A stretch of DNA of 52,670 nucleotides from Candidatus Binataceae bacterium (GTDB lineage Bacteria; Desulfobacterota; Binatia; Binatales; Binataceae): assembly GCA_036495685.1 (NCBI GenBank), contig DASXMJ010000076.1:1-52670 (forward strand), given 5' to 3'. The position numbers were made by a program, and so were the translations under genes. The notes beneath the pieces are model-generated. The model saw nothing but the letters and a program-made list of their open reading frames with translations. It was not told where the DNA came from and made no database searches. Position 1 is the stretch's first letter. Every line of letters begins with the position of its first letter. This document shows, piece after piece, positions 1-8,057 of the stretch.

Positions 1-693
1 AACAACAACCTTACTGGCTTCCTCGATTAGTTGCACGATCTCATCGGGGTGAGTGGCCACGGAAGCATGGCTCGTTTGCAAGGTAATCGTCTTCCTCGGG
101 CTGGATGCGCTGCGCCATCCACTCTTCGGTCTCCGGACGAATCAACCGGTCGTTGGCCGAGATCTGATACCAACTGGGCTTTACTTTCCACGCCGGTGCT
201 CCCGACTTCTCTTCGAAGCAACGAGCCGCTGTTGGCTTCTGTGTAAGAGCCCATACTAGCGATTCTGTTTCGTCATCGAGATCGTGGCAGAAGGTTTCAT
301 GAAACTTCTCGGGTGCGATCCATAGAAACCCGTCCTTGTCTTTACGTACGTCAGATGTCCATTGGGGCGGCGACCAGCGCGCGAGAAGGCTCGTGAGGCT
401 CTCTCCTCATCGAGAGCCGGTCCTGCCAGATAGACGAGGCCCACGACATTTGGCATGTGGCCAGCCCCCGTGATGACGGCGCAACCATAGGCATGGCCGA
501 CTAGCAGCGTAGGAGTCTCCTGTGCGGCTGCCAACCTGCTTGTTCTGTCGACATCGTCAGTCAACGAGGTGAGGGGGTTTTGCACGGCGAAAACCCGGTA
601 GTTCTTCTTATGGAGCGGAGGAATGACATGACGCCAGTGCGAACCATCGCCCCAAGCGCCATGCACGAGTAGGATATTTGGTTTCTCAGGCAT
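1..693 (-). pseudogene. alpha/beta hydrolase pseudogene, frameshifted, runs off the left edge
   Basis: This was an alpha/beta-fold hydrolase. The intact first part (LLVHGAWGDGSHWRHVI, then LLVGHAYGC and VVGLVYLAGPALDE) is the usual oxyanion-hole and nucleophile-elbow half. After about position 345 the homologous frame shifts: DGFLWI, EKFHETFCHDL, KPSWYQISANDR and PETEEWMAQRI lie in another frame, and near 95-103 it shifts again to KTITLQTSHASVATHPDE, which still carries the expected C-terminal histidine. The elbow reads GHAYGC instead of GHSYGG; the Ala codon is at 490-492, so the catalytic serine is absent. A ribosome site (AGGGAG) precedes the ATG at 693. Two frameshifts plus a lost nucleophile argue for a decayed gene rather than sequencing error. 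The end lies outside the window. Confidence 0.8.
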
Positions 694-761
694 CGTCGAA
701 ATCTCCCTCGTTGTTGAGTTGCTTGGCTGGACTTCCGTTCAACATTTGCTGGCCAAAACAT

Positions 762-987
762 CTACTCGGCCACTTCGAAAATGACTTCCAGTTCAACGGC
801 GCCGCCGAGCGGAAGACTTGCAGCGCCCTGGACCAGGCGGCATGGGTTTTTGTCTTTTCCGAAGACGTCTTGAAGCAACTCCAGGCTGTAGATAGGATGC
901 ACCTCCCCGCTTAAGGTTGCGCGCCCGCTGACAGAAAACGAGGCCCAAGAGGCACCTTCAGGAACTTGGCTCGGCGTGAGCGACTCT
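762..987 (-). pseudogene. RidA/YjgF-like C-terminal fragment
   Basis: The minus-strand frame ending at the TAG at 762-764 encodes about 75 codons, including VPEGASWASFSVSG, DVFGKDKNPCRLV and ASLPLGGAVELEVIFEVAE. The last block resembles the C-terminal strand of RidA/YjgF imine deaminases (an SLPLG..VE-E pattern). There is no start codon with a ribosome site. Going upstream the frame runs into the 3' end of the integrase gene and stops at a TAA at 999-1001. The N-terminal half is therefore missing, as if cut at the integrase junction. It sits just upstream of the broken hydrolase in the same direction, so both may be remains of one operon. Family assignment rests on recalled motifs only. Confidence 0.5.
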
Positions 988-2190
988 TCAACCGCTCTTT
1001 AGGAGACCCATGGATTGTTCGTACCGGGTCAGCGCCTGTCGAACTGGCTCGAGCTCGGCGCGTGTGTAGATCAGGGTCGCCCTACTATTGCCCGTGTGTC
1101 CAAGAGCACGGCCAATCACCGAGGTTGGAGCACCGAGCAAGCCCAAATGAGTTCCGAACGTCCGCCTCAAGTCATGGATGGTCAGATCGCGAATCTTTGC
1201 TCGCGCGAGAATCTCTCTCCACGCTTTTTTCGGTTCCTGCATGTGGCCACTCCCAGACCGTTGACGAGGCGCGGGAAAGAGAAATTCCGATTTTTCCAGG
1301 CTTGGCAGCTTCCGGAGCATCTCTATGACTCCTTCCGTCAAGGGAAGAACCTTCGGTTTCTCGCTCTTCCCACGGCCGCCGGGCAGAGTCCATATTGCCG
1401 TCTCGAAATCGAAATCCTCCCAACGAGCCGTAAGCAACTCTCCTTTTCGGCAACCCAGCGTCAGGACCAACGTGAAAAAGTCGCGCCAATGGCGACGCTG
1501 TTCTGCGCGGAGGGCCTCCAAGAGCGCCACAATCTCGTTCGGGCGTAGATATCTCTCCCGCGAATACTCACGGTTGCGCCTTACGGCGTCGGCCGGATTC
1601 TCTGTCACCGCGTGGTGGCGCATACTTCGAGTCCAGTTCCATGCGGTTCTGATCGCCTCAACCGTTCGATTGGCGGTGACCGGACCGTTGGAAGCGGTGA
1701 TTTTGTTATGCAGCGCTACCAGATCGGCCGGGATGATCTCCGAAATCCTCCTCTTCCACAGGTCTTTGTATACGGCCCCCGCCAAATCGAACCGGGCCTT
1801 GTCTCGTTTCCAGGATCGCCGGTGCCTCTCTGCGTATTCAGAAATAAATCTTCCGCATAAAGTCTCGAGGGTCATCTCGCCAGAGGCTCTCTGCCGCAAT
1901 TGGACTCGTTCTGCCGCGGGATCTCGCTGCGCGTAAGTGTCCCCTTTCGCCTTCTTCGCCAGAGTGCGTGCCGCATCGACACTCAAGTCGGGATACCTGC
2001 CAAGCTTGAGCCGACGGAAACGGCGATCGACAGGACTTCTGAATTCCAGGAAGAAAGTCTTCAAACCGGAACGCGCGACACGTAGTCCGAAACCCTTTAG
2101 CTCACCATCCCGCAAGAACTGCTCCCGGGAAGAGGGCTTTGCACCCTCTGCCAGCCGGTTGGTCAAACGGACCCAATCAGCGGAACGCAT
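988..2190 (-). CDS. tyrosine-type site-specific integrase
   Basis: This 400-residue phage/island integrase has an intact reading frame. The N-terminal ~100 residues look like the arm-DNA-binding domain (DUF4102 type: GFGLRVARSGLKTFFLEFR, then LGRYPDLSVDAAR). A SAM-like core-binding domain lies at about 120-200. The C-terminal catalytic domain shows the first arginine in LGCRKGELLTARW, HDLRRTFGTHLG for the H-x-x-R box, the conserved H in ALGHTG, and the nucleophile Tyr in LIYTRAELEPVR. The 5' end faces the 3' end of a tRNA-Gly gene 166 bp away, the standard arrangement for an element integrated at a tRNA. No excisionase or cargo with a clear function is visible. The other att end is not in the window. 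Confidence 0.93.
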   Translation of the reverse strand: MRSADWVRLTNRLAEGAKPSSREQFLRDGELKGFGLRVARSGLKTFFLEFRSPVDRRFRRLKLGRYPDLSVDAARTLAKKAKGDTYAQRDPAAERVQLRQRASGEMTLETLCGRFISEYAERHRRSWKRDKARFDLAGAVYKDLWKRRISEIIPADLVALHNKITASNGPVTANRTVEAIRTAWNWTRSMRHHAVTENPADAVRRNREYSRERYLRPNEIVALLEALRAEQRRHWRDFFTLVLTLGCRKGELLTARWEDFDFETAIWTLPGGRGKSEKPKVLPLTEGVIEMLRKLPSLEKSEFLFPAPRQRSGSGHMQEPKKAWREILARAKIRDLTIHDLRRTFGTHLGLLGAPTSVIGRALGHTGNSRATLIYTRAELEPVRQALTRYEQSMGLLKSG

Positions 2191-2217
2191 ACGTGGACGA
2201 TACTCCGCACCTCTCTA

Positions 2218-2239
2218 TTTTGGAAGAATTTTGGAAGAA
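2218..2239. repeat. 11-bp tandem direct repeat upstream of the integrase
   Basis: The 11-mer TTTTGGAAGAA occurs twice back to back, 28 bp upstream of the integrase start and between it and the tRNA 3' end. The position fits integrase arm-type binding sites or the integrase promoter region, but nothing in the sequence proves this. Confidence 0.6.
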
Positions 2240-2356
2240 TGATGCACCGAATTCGGGCGTAAAAAGCCGGATTTCAGCGTAACGTTTGCGGAGTGAAAAA
2301 CAGCACTATTTCTTAGGAAAGAATGCCGATTTTATTGGATTTTCTGATGATTCTTA

Positions 2357-2432
2357 TGGAGCGGGTGATCGGTTTCGAACCGACGACCTCGTGCTTGGCA
2401 AGCACGCGCTCTACCAACTGAGCTACACCCGC
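2357..2432 (-). tRNA. tRNA-Gly (anticodon GCC), CCA encoded
   Basis: The minus strand folds as a canonical 76-nt tRNA. The acceptor stem is GCGGGTG/CACCCGC with discriminator T and an encoded CCA. The D arm contains AGCTCAGTTGGTAGAGC, the anticodon loop is TTGCCAA with anticodon GCC (plus-strand 2397-2399), and the T loop is GGTTCGAAACC. It lies 49 bp downstream of pgsA on the same strand, matching the E. coli pgsA-glyW order, so the two may be co-transcribed. Its 3' end points at the integrase gene and is the likely attachment site. Confidence 0.97.
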
Positions 2433-2481
2433 TCGCGAGGCCGGACTAAATCGTTTATCGGGCGTCTGGTCGCAAGTCAAA

Positions 2482-3168
2482 TCAAACCGCCGCACGCTTG
2501 CCAGCCGTGCGCACGTCAGGCGGTCTCAACGCGCGGAGCACTTTCAAATAATAATCGATCCCGGACCAGACTGTGACCACCAGCGCGATCCACAGCACGA
2601 ACATCCCGAATGCGAAGCAATCGACGTGAAAGTACGTGTAGTGAATGAGCAACCCGTGAATCGCGATGACCTGGAGCGCCATCTTGTACTTGCCCAGCTC
2701 GTCGGCGCCCATCACCATTCCTTCGGTCGCTGCAACTGCGCGTAGACCGGTCACCATGATCTCCCGGATCACCAGGACCACCACCATCCAGGCGGGGACA
2801 TTGGGCGAGCGCGCCATCCCGGCGAGCATGATGAGGGCGGTCGTAACCACCAGCTTATCAGCCATCGGGTCGAGGAACTTCCCGATCGCGGTCACGGAGT
2901 TGTAGCTGCGCGCTATGTAGCCATCGAAGAAGTCGGTGATGGTCGCGAAGAAGAATACCGCCGCCGCGATCGCAGAGGGCAGCGGGCCGGTCTGCATCAG
3001 CAGCCAGACAAGAAGAGGCACACAGGCGATTCGGAGGAGAGTCAGGACATTTGGCGTCGTCAGTTCCACGCCTCGCTCCGCAGCGGTCTTCTTTTGAGAA
3101 TAAGGCAATCGGATAACTGGCGCAAATTGGCTGTTTCCGTACCAGATCGGGATGAGACCCGCCGACAT
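2482..3168 (-). CDS. pgsA: CDP-diacylglycerol--glycerol-3-phosphate 3-phosphatidyltransferase
   Basis: This enzyme makes phosphatidylglycerophosphate from CDP-diacylglycerol and glycerol-3-phosphate in the inner membrane, the committed step to phosphatidylglycerol and cardiolipin. The full CDP-alcohol phosphotransferase signature is present: D79, D82-G83, A86-R87, eight residues, G96, D100 and D104 (numbering from the longest start). Several hydrophobic segments follow. The first ~33 residues are atypical; family members usually begin shortly before TPNVLTLLRI. A GTG at 3069 preceded by GGAG about seven bases away would give a more usual 195-residue protein, and I think that start is at least as likely. 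It is divergent from nadB and upstream of tRNA-Gly. Confidence 0.93.
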   Translation of the reverse strand: MSAGLIPIWYGNSQFAPVIRLPYSQKKTAAERGVELTTPNVLTLLRIACVPLLVWLLMQTGPLPSAIAAAVFFFATITDFFDGYIARSYNSVTAIGKFLDPMADKLVVTTALIMLAGMARSPNVPAWMVVVLVIREIMVTGLRAVAATEGMVMGADELGKYKMALQVIAIHGLLIHYTYFHVDCFAFGMFVLWIALVVTVWSGIDYYLKVLRALRPPDVRTAGKRAAV

Positions 3169-3254
3169 TGTTGTTGACTGCTAACAGTTCAGCAACGTAG
3201 CGTCACTTTAGCAGTCCCCGTGTCAGCAGCGGACCAAAGAGTGGACAGGGTTGG

Positions 3255-4856
3255 ATGAAGCATCGTTTCCAAAGCGATTTTCTCGTCATCGGTGGCGGTA
3301 TTGCAGGGCTGATGTTCGCGATTCGGGCCGCGGAATTCGGCACCGTCACGGTGCTGACCAAGGCCGAGAGCACTGAAGCCAATACCGCTTACGCGCAGGG
3401 CGGCATCGCCAGCGTCTGGAGCGTGCACGACTCGTTCGAATCACACATCGATGACACCTGGCGCGCGGGCGCCGGGCTGTGCGATCGCGCCGCCGTGGAG
3501 AGCATCGTCCGGGAAGGTCCGGACGTGGTGCGCGAGTTGATCCGGCTCGGTACCCAGTTCAGCAAGCTCGAACATGGCGACGAGGATGAATATGACCTCG
3601 GGCGTGAGGGTGGCCATAGCCATCGTAGGGTGCTGCACGCACAGGATTTGACCGGGCAGGAAATAATGCGCGCTCTAACGGAGGCGGCGCGCGCCAACAA
3701 GAATATCCGAACGCTGGAAAATCACGTCGCGGTCAACTTGCTGGTGGAAAGTTCGTTGGACGGTAAGCCGGGTGCGTGCTGGGGCGTTTACGCCTATGAC
3801 CGGAAGGCGCAGACGGTAAACAGAATTCTGGCGCGCGCGACTCTGCTCGCTACCGGCGGCGCGGGCAAAGTCTATCTCTACACCACGAACCCGGACATCG
3901 CGTCGGGGGATGGCGTCGCGATGGCGTATCGCGCCGGTGCCACCATCGCGAACATGGAGTTCTACCAGTTCCATCCGACCTGCCTGTTCCATCCGGCGGC
4001 AAAATCTTTCCTGATCTCCGAAGCCCTACGCGGCGAAGGTGCTATCCTGCGGCTGCCCGACGGAACGCCCTTCATGAAGCACTACCACCCGGACGCGGAG
4101 TTGGCGCCGCGCGACGTGGTTGCACGTGCCATCGACTCCGAGATGAAGCGGCACGGCTTGGACAACGTTCTCCTCGATTTGAGTCATCGCGATGCCGACT
4201 TCATCCGCGGCCGCTTCCCGAATATCTACCGGCGATGTCTCAACTTCGGCTTCGATCTTACCAGAGGTCCGATTCCGGTGGTTCCGGCCGCGCACTACAT
4301 GTGCGGCGGCGTGCAGACCGATTTGAATGCCTCGACGGAAATTCCTCGTCTCTACGCGGCCGGCGAAGTAGCCATGACCGGCTTACATGGAGCAAATCGT
4401 CTGGCATCGAACTCTCTCCTGGAAGCGGCGGTCATGGGGCGGCGCGGGGCGACTGCCGCAGTCGAGATGATCAAATCGGCGAAGGGCGCTCCGCCGGAGT
4501 TTCCGGAGTGGGACCCTGGCCGCGCGATTCGAAGCGAGGAGCGGGTGCTGATCACGCAGAGCTGGGACGAGATTCGCCGCCTGCTGTGGAACTACGTCGG
4601 AATAGTCCGCAGCGATCGGCGCCTGGAACGGGCGTTGCGGAGGATCGAGCTAATCAAGGAAGAGATTCACACTTACTACTGGTATCACACGATCGATTCC
4701 GACTTGATCGAGCTGCGCAACCTGGCAACCGTGGCCGAACTCATCGTCCGCTCGGCGAGGGCGCGCAAGGAATCGCGCGGGCTGCACTACAATATCGACC
4801 ATCGCGACACCGGCGGAGACGAGTGGCTTCATCCGACCGTCCTTCGTAGAGAATAG
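3255..4856 (+). CDS. nadB: L-aspartate oxidase
   Basis: NadB oxidises L-aspartate to iminoaspartate, the first step of de novo NAD synthesis. It is an FAD enzyme of the succinate dehydrogenase/fumarate reductase flavoprotein superfamily. The dinucleotide-binding GGGIAGL motif is at residues 13-19, followed by TEANTAYAQGGIASV, the substrate-region motif FYQFHPTCLFHP, RDVVARAID, the HYMCGGVQTD block, and GEVAMTGLHGANRLASNSL near the FAD C-terminal site. At 533 residues it is full length, including the helical C-terminal domain. No nadA or nadC lies next to it. It converges with clpA over an 88-bp gap in which I saw no convincing terminator. Confidence 0.96.
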   Translation: MKHRFQSDFLVIGGGIAGLMFAIRAAEFGTVTVLTKAESTEANTAYAQGGIASVWSVHDSFESHIDDTWRAGAGLCDRAAVESIVREGPDVVRELIRLGTQFSKLEHGDEDEYDLGREGGHSHRRVLHAQDLTGQEIMRALTEAARANKNIRTLENHVAVNLLVESSLDGKPGACWGVYAYDRKAQTVNRILARATLLATGGAGKVYLYTTNPDIASGDGVAMAYRAGATIANMEFYQFHPTCLFHPAAKSFLISEALRGEGAILRLPDGTPFMKHYHPDAELAPRDVVARAIDSEMKRHGLDNVLLDLSHRDADFIRGRFPNIYRRCLNFGFDLTRGPIPVVPAAHYMCGGVQTDLNASTEIPRLYAAGEVAMTGLHGANRLASNSLLEAAVMGRRGATAAVEMIKSAKGAPPEFPEWDPGRAIRSEERVLITQSWDEIRRLLWNYVGIVRSDRRLERALRRIELIKEEIHTYYWYHTIDSDLIELRNLATVAELIVRSARARKESRGLHYNIDHRDTGGDEWLHPTVLRRE

Positions 4857-4944
4857 AACCAAGGGCTTGATGCCGGATCTTGGAGTCGGTTGCCCGGCGC
4901 GGAAGGGATCCAGAAAAGAACCAGGGCTGGCCGAGAAACGCGAG

Positions 4945-7281
4945 CTAAGAGACAGACACCGGCTGGCGAGTCGGGGTTTCGGCGTAGGAGTATGACAGCC
5001 GGTCGCCGTCAAGATCCACCGTTACACGGCCACCCTTGGTGAGTCGGCCGAACAGGACTTCGTCCGCAAGGGTGCGGGCAATTTCGCTTTCGATAAGGCG
5101 TGCCAGCGGGCGCGCCCCGAAACGCGGTTCATAGCCGTGTTCTGCCAGCCACTTCTTTGCGGCAGCCGTTGTCGTCAGCACGACCTTTTGCTTGTCCAAG
5201 CGGTCCTGAAGCTCGCCCAGAAATTTGTCTACCACTTTCTCGACGACTGGAGCGCTCAGCGGAGCAAATTCAATCGTCGCCGACAACCGGTTGCGGAATT
5301 CTGGACTGAACATCCGCTCGATCACGGTTTTCGGCGTGCCGGCGCCTATCCCGCCGTGAAAGCCAATCATCGAACGAGCCAGTTCCTGGGCACCGGCATT
5401 AGTGGTCATAACCAGCACAACGTTGCGGAAATCCGCCTTGCGGCCGTTGTTGTCGGTGAGGGTCGCGTGATCCATCACCTGCAGCAGGATATTGAACAGG
5501 TCCGGATGGGCTTTTTCGACTTCATCGAGCAACAGCACGGAATGCGGGGTCTTGTTGATCGCATCGGTGAGCAGCCCGCCCTGATCGAAACCAACGTAGC
5601 CGGGAGGCGCACCGATCAGACGCGAAACCGTATGCCGCTCCATATATTCCGACATATCGAAGCGCAGAAACTCGACTCCCATGGTCTTGGCCAGCTGACG
5701 CGCGACTTCGGTCTTGCCAACCCCGGTTGGACCCGCGAACAGGAACGATCCCACTGGCTTGTCCGGATGACTGAGGCCCGAGCGCGCCAGCTTGATCGCG
5801 CGTGCGACCGCCTCGATGGCGGTGTCCTGACCGAAGACTGCCAGCTTGAGGTCTTCCTCGAGGCTCTGCAAACGTGTCCTATCCGTTGAGGAAACCGTGC
5901 GCTCAGGAATCTTCGCCATCCGCGCGACGGTGCGCTCGATGTCGCGGACGCCGACCGTGATGGGATCTGGTGAGCCTTTGCCACGCAGGTGCCCTGCGAC
6001 TCCAGCCTCGTCCATCACGTCGATCGCTTTATCGGGGAGGAAGCGATCGTTGATATAGCGTCCTGACAACTCCACCGCCAGGCGGAGTGCTGGTGCGGTG
6101 TAGCGAACGTTATGATGTTTCTCGTAGTAAGACTTGAGTCCATCGAGGATCTGTACGGCTTCCTCTTGGCTCGGCTCGAGCACATCGATGCGTTGAAACC
6201 GGCGCGCGAGCGCTTTATCGCGATCGAACGACCGCTTGTATTCCTGGTAGGTCGTCGACCCGATGCATCGAAGATCGCCGGAGGCGAGTGCCGGCTTGAG
6301 CAGATTGGAGGCATCCATGGTCGAGCCGGAGGCCGCCCCTGCTCCAACGATGGTGTGAATCTCGTCGATGAATAAGATGCGCTTGGGGTTTCCCACCACC
6401 GCCTTGATAATCGCCTTCAGGCGCTGCTCGAAATCGCCGCGAAAGCGCGTGCCCGCGAGGAGAGCGCCCATGTCGACCGCATAGATCTCGACGCCCTTCA
6501 GCGCGGGCGGCACTTCGCCGTGATGTACCGCCAACGCCAGCCCTTCCGCGAGCGCGGTTTTGCCGACGCCCGCCTCACCCACGAACACCGGGTTATTCTT
6601 GCGGCGGCGGAGCAACACGTGAATCGCCCGCTCGAGCTCATTCTTGCGGCCAACCAGCGGATCGATTTTGCCCTGCGCGGCGCGTTCCGTCAGGTTGATG
6701 GTGTAAGTCTTGAGCGCCTTTGACGGCGATACCCTGCGCTCGCCTTCTTCGTCACCGCCGGCGTGCGCTTCGTGCCCCTCTTCGTCGTCGCCCTCTTCTT
6801 CAGTGCCGCCGACGTCATGGTCTTCATCGGGACCGGCCTTCGAGACGCCGTGCGAGATGAAATTGATCACGTCAAAGCGACTGACGCCATTCTCCTGGAG
6901 AAAGAGAATCGCGGGCGACTCGGTTTCGTGGAACATTGCAACCAGCACGCTCGCGCCGTTGATCTCGGTACGTCCCGCGGACTGCGAATGGACCGCGGCC
7001 CGCTGCAGTGCGCGTTGTACGCCAATCGCGTAGCGCGGCGCGACTTCCTCCCCTTTGGGCAGCCGCTCCATTTGCTCATCGAGATAACGCTCGAGCTTTC
7101 TCCTGAGGACCTCCAGGTTGGCGCCGCTGTGCTTGAGCACATTGCTGGTAGTGACGTCATGCAGCATCGCGTAGAGCAAATGCTCCAGGCAGACATATTC
7201 GTGGCGGCGATTGACCGCCTCGGTCATCGCCAGCTGCAGGGTTACCTGAAGCTCTCGGCTGATGTTTATAGAGGAAGGCAT
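4945..7281 (-). CDS. clpA: ATP-dependent Clp protease ATP-binding subunit ClpA
   Basis: ClpA is the AAA+ unfoldase that feeds substrates to ClpP in the cytoplasm. The protein has a double Clp-N domain (about 1-145), an acidic Asp/Glu/Gly/His-rich linker (about 149-182), AAA domain 1 with Walker A GEAGVGKT near residue 235 and Walker B ILFIDEIH, and AAA domain 2 with Walker A GPTGVGKT near 517 and LLLDEVEKAHPD. The loop SMIGFHGG matches the IGF/IGL tripeptide that docks on ClpP. I chose the ATG at 7281, where conserved MPSSINISRELQ starts, over one 12 codons upstream inside clpS. It lies 14 bp after clpS, so the two form an operon. No clpP is visible here. Confidence 0.96.
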   Translation of the reverse strand: MPSSINISRELQVTLQLAMTEAVNRRHEYVCLEHLLYAMLHDVTTSNVLKHSGANLEVLRRKLERYLDEQMERLPKGEEVAPRYAIGVQRALQRAAVHSQSAGRTEINGASVLVAMFHETESPAILFLQENGVSRFDVINFISHGVSKAGPDEDHDVGGTEEEGDDEEGHEAHAGGDEEGERRVSPSKALKTYTINLTERAAQGKIDPLVGRKNELERAIHVLLRRRKNNPVFVGEAGVGKTALAEGLALAVHHGEVPPALKGVEIYAVDMGALLAGTRFRGDFEQRLKAIIKAVVGNPKRILFIDEIHTIVGAGAASGSTMDASNLLKPALASGDLRCIGSTTYQEYKRSFDRDKALARRFQRIDVLEPSQEEAVQILDGLKSYYEKHHNVRYTAPALRLAVELSGRYINDRFLPDKAIDVMDEAGVAGHLRGKGSPDPITVGVRDIERTVARMAKIPERTVSSTDRTRLQSLEEDLKLAVFGQDTAIEAVARAIKLARSGLSHPDKPVGSFLFAGPTGVGKTEVARQLAKTMGVEFLRFDMSEYMERHTVSRLIGAPPGYVGFDQGGLLTDAINKTPHSVLLLDEVEKAHPDLFNILLQVMDHATLTDNNGRKADFRNVVLVMTTNAGAQELARSMIGFHGGIGAGTPKTVIERMFSPEFRNRLSATIEFAPLSAPVVEKVVDKFLGELQDRLDKQKVVLTTTAAAKKWLAEHGYEPRFGARPLARLIESEIARTLADEVLFGRLTKGGRVTVDLDGDRLSYSYAETPTRQPVSVS

Positions 7282-7295
7282 GATCGGCGAGGCCT

Positions 7296-7676
7296 TTACT
7301 CCTTCTCCATCGTGCACTTCAAGGGATACTCCGCCTGGCGGGCAAGTTCCTCGACGGTTCCTACCTTGGTCTCCGCGATTTCGAACGGGTAGACGCCGGC
7401 GACTCCCATGCCATTCTGGTGCACGTGGAGCATGATCCGGGTCGCTTCGGCGTGAGGCTTGTGAAAGACCGCTTTCAGCACCTCGACCACGAATTCCATC
7501 GGCGTGTAATCGTCGTTCAGCAAGATGACCTTGTAGAGCGGGGGCTTGGCGGTTTTGGCCCTGGTCTTGGTCCGCCGTTCAGTGACGGTGCCACCCTGCC
7601 CACCGTCGTCACCATCGCCGTCGCCGCCCGCGGTCTTGGCAAGCATGGTCCAGCGATATTTGCTGTCACCGTTCAT
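7296..7676 (-). CDS. clpS: ATP-dependent Clp protease adaptor ClpS
   Basis: ClpS binds N-degron substrates (bulky N-terminal residues) and delivers them to ClpA. The core is clear: [20 protein letters not shown], with the NDD/T-M-E residues of the N-degron pocket, then [14 protein letters not shown] and the ClpA-contacting [19 protein letters not shown]. About 40 low-complexity Gly/Asp- and Lys/Arg-rich residues precede the core, a longer extension than in E. coli ClpS. The ATG at 7676 is chosen because AGGAAGG sits three bases upstream; a start 22 codons earlier exists but has no such site. It gives 126 residues and is immediately followed by clpA. Confidence 0.95.
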   Translation of the reverse strand: MNGDSKYRWTMLAKTAGGDGDGDDGGQGGTVTERRTKTRAKTAKPPLYKVILLNDDYTPMEFVVEVLKAVFHKPHAEATRIMLHVHQNGMGVAGVYPFEIAETKVGTVEELARQAEYPLKCTMEKE

Positions 7677-8057
7677 AAACCTTCCTGACGTAATAAAGAT
7701 AGCAGATCGGCGGCGATCAAGGAGCAGGCAAGACACCCTCACGGACTCCTAATCCGGTGTCTACTTCACTTGCTTCAAGCGGCCCGCGGTGCTCCGACGT
7801 GGTTTGACAATTCCGAAGCAGAACTAGGCGATCTCTCGCACGTCGCTATTTCGCCTGCGCATAGCAAATGGGAGCGCTCTCGCTGCTCCCATCGCCCGAC
7901 GAGTGAACCGTGAGCCATGGTTTGTTGGGTGCGCTAGGATTGTTAATCTTCATTCCGCTCGAGGAGCGCTGCGTGGATCAGAATCATTACCAGCTTGGGT
8001 CGTGCCGGGTTCTTCGAGTGGGTTCGCGCTCCTAAATTCCTTGGCGAGACACGAAGA
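7677..8057. other. 381-bp intergenic region between clpS and the COG3146 gene
   Basis: No gene is supportable here. It must hold the divergent promoters of clpS and the acyltransferase gene. A TTGACA hexamer occurs at 7804-7809 without a good -10 partner. A perfect 8-bp inverted repeat (ATGGGAGC / GCTCCCAT, 9-nt loop) lies at 7868-7892 with no T-run on either strand, so it could be an operator or RNA hairpin rather than a terminator. Confidence 0.5.
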
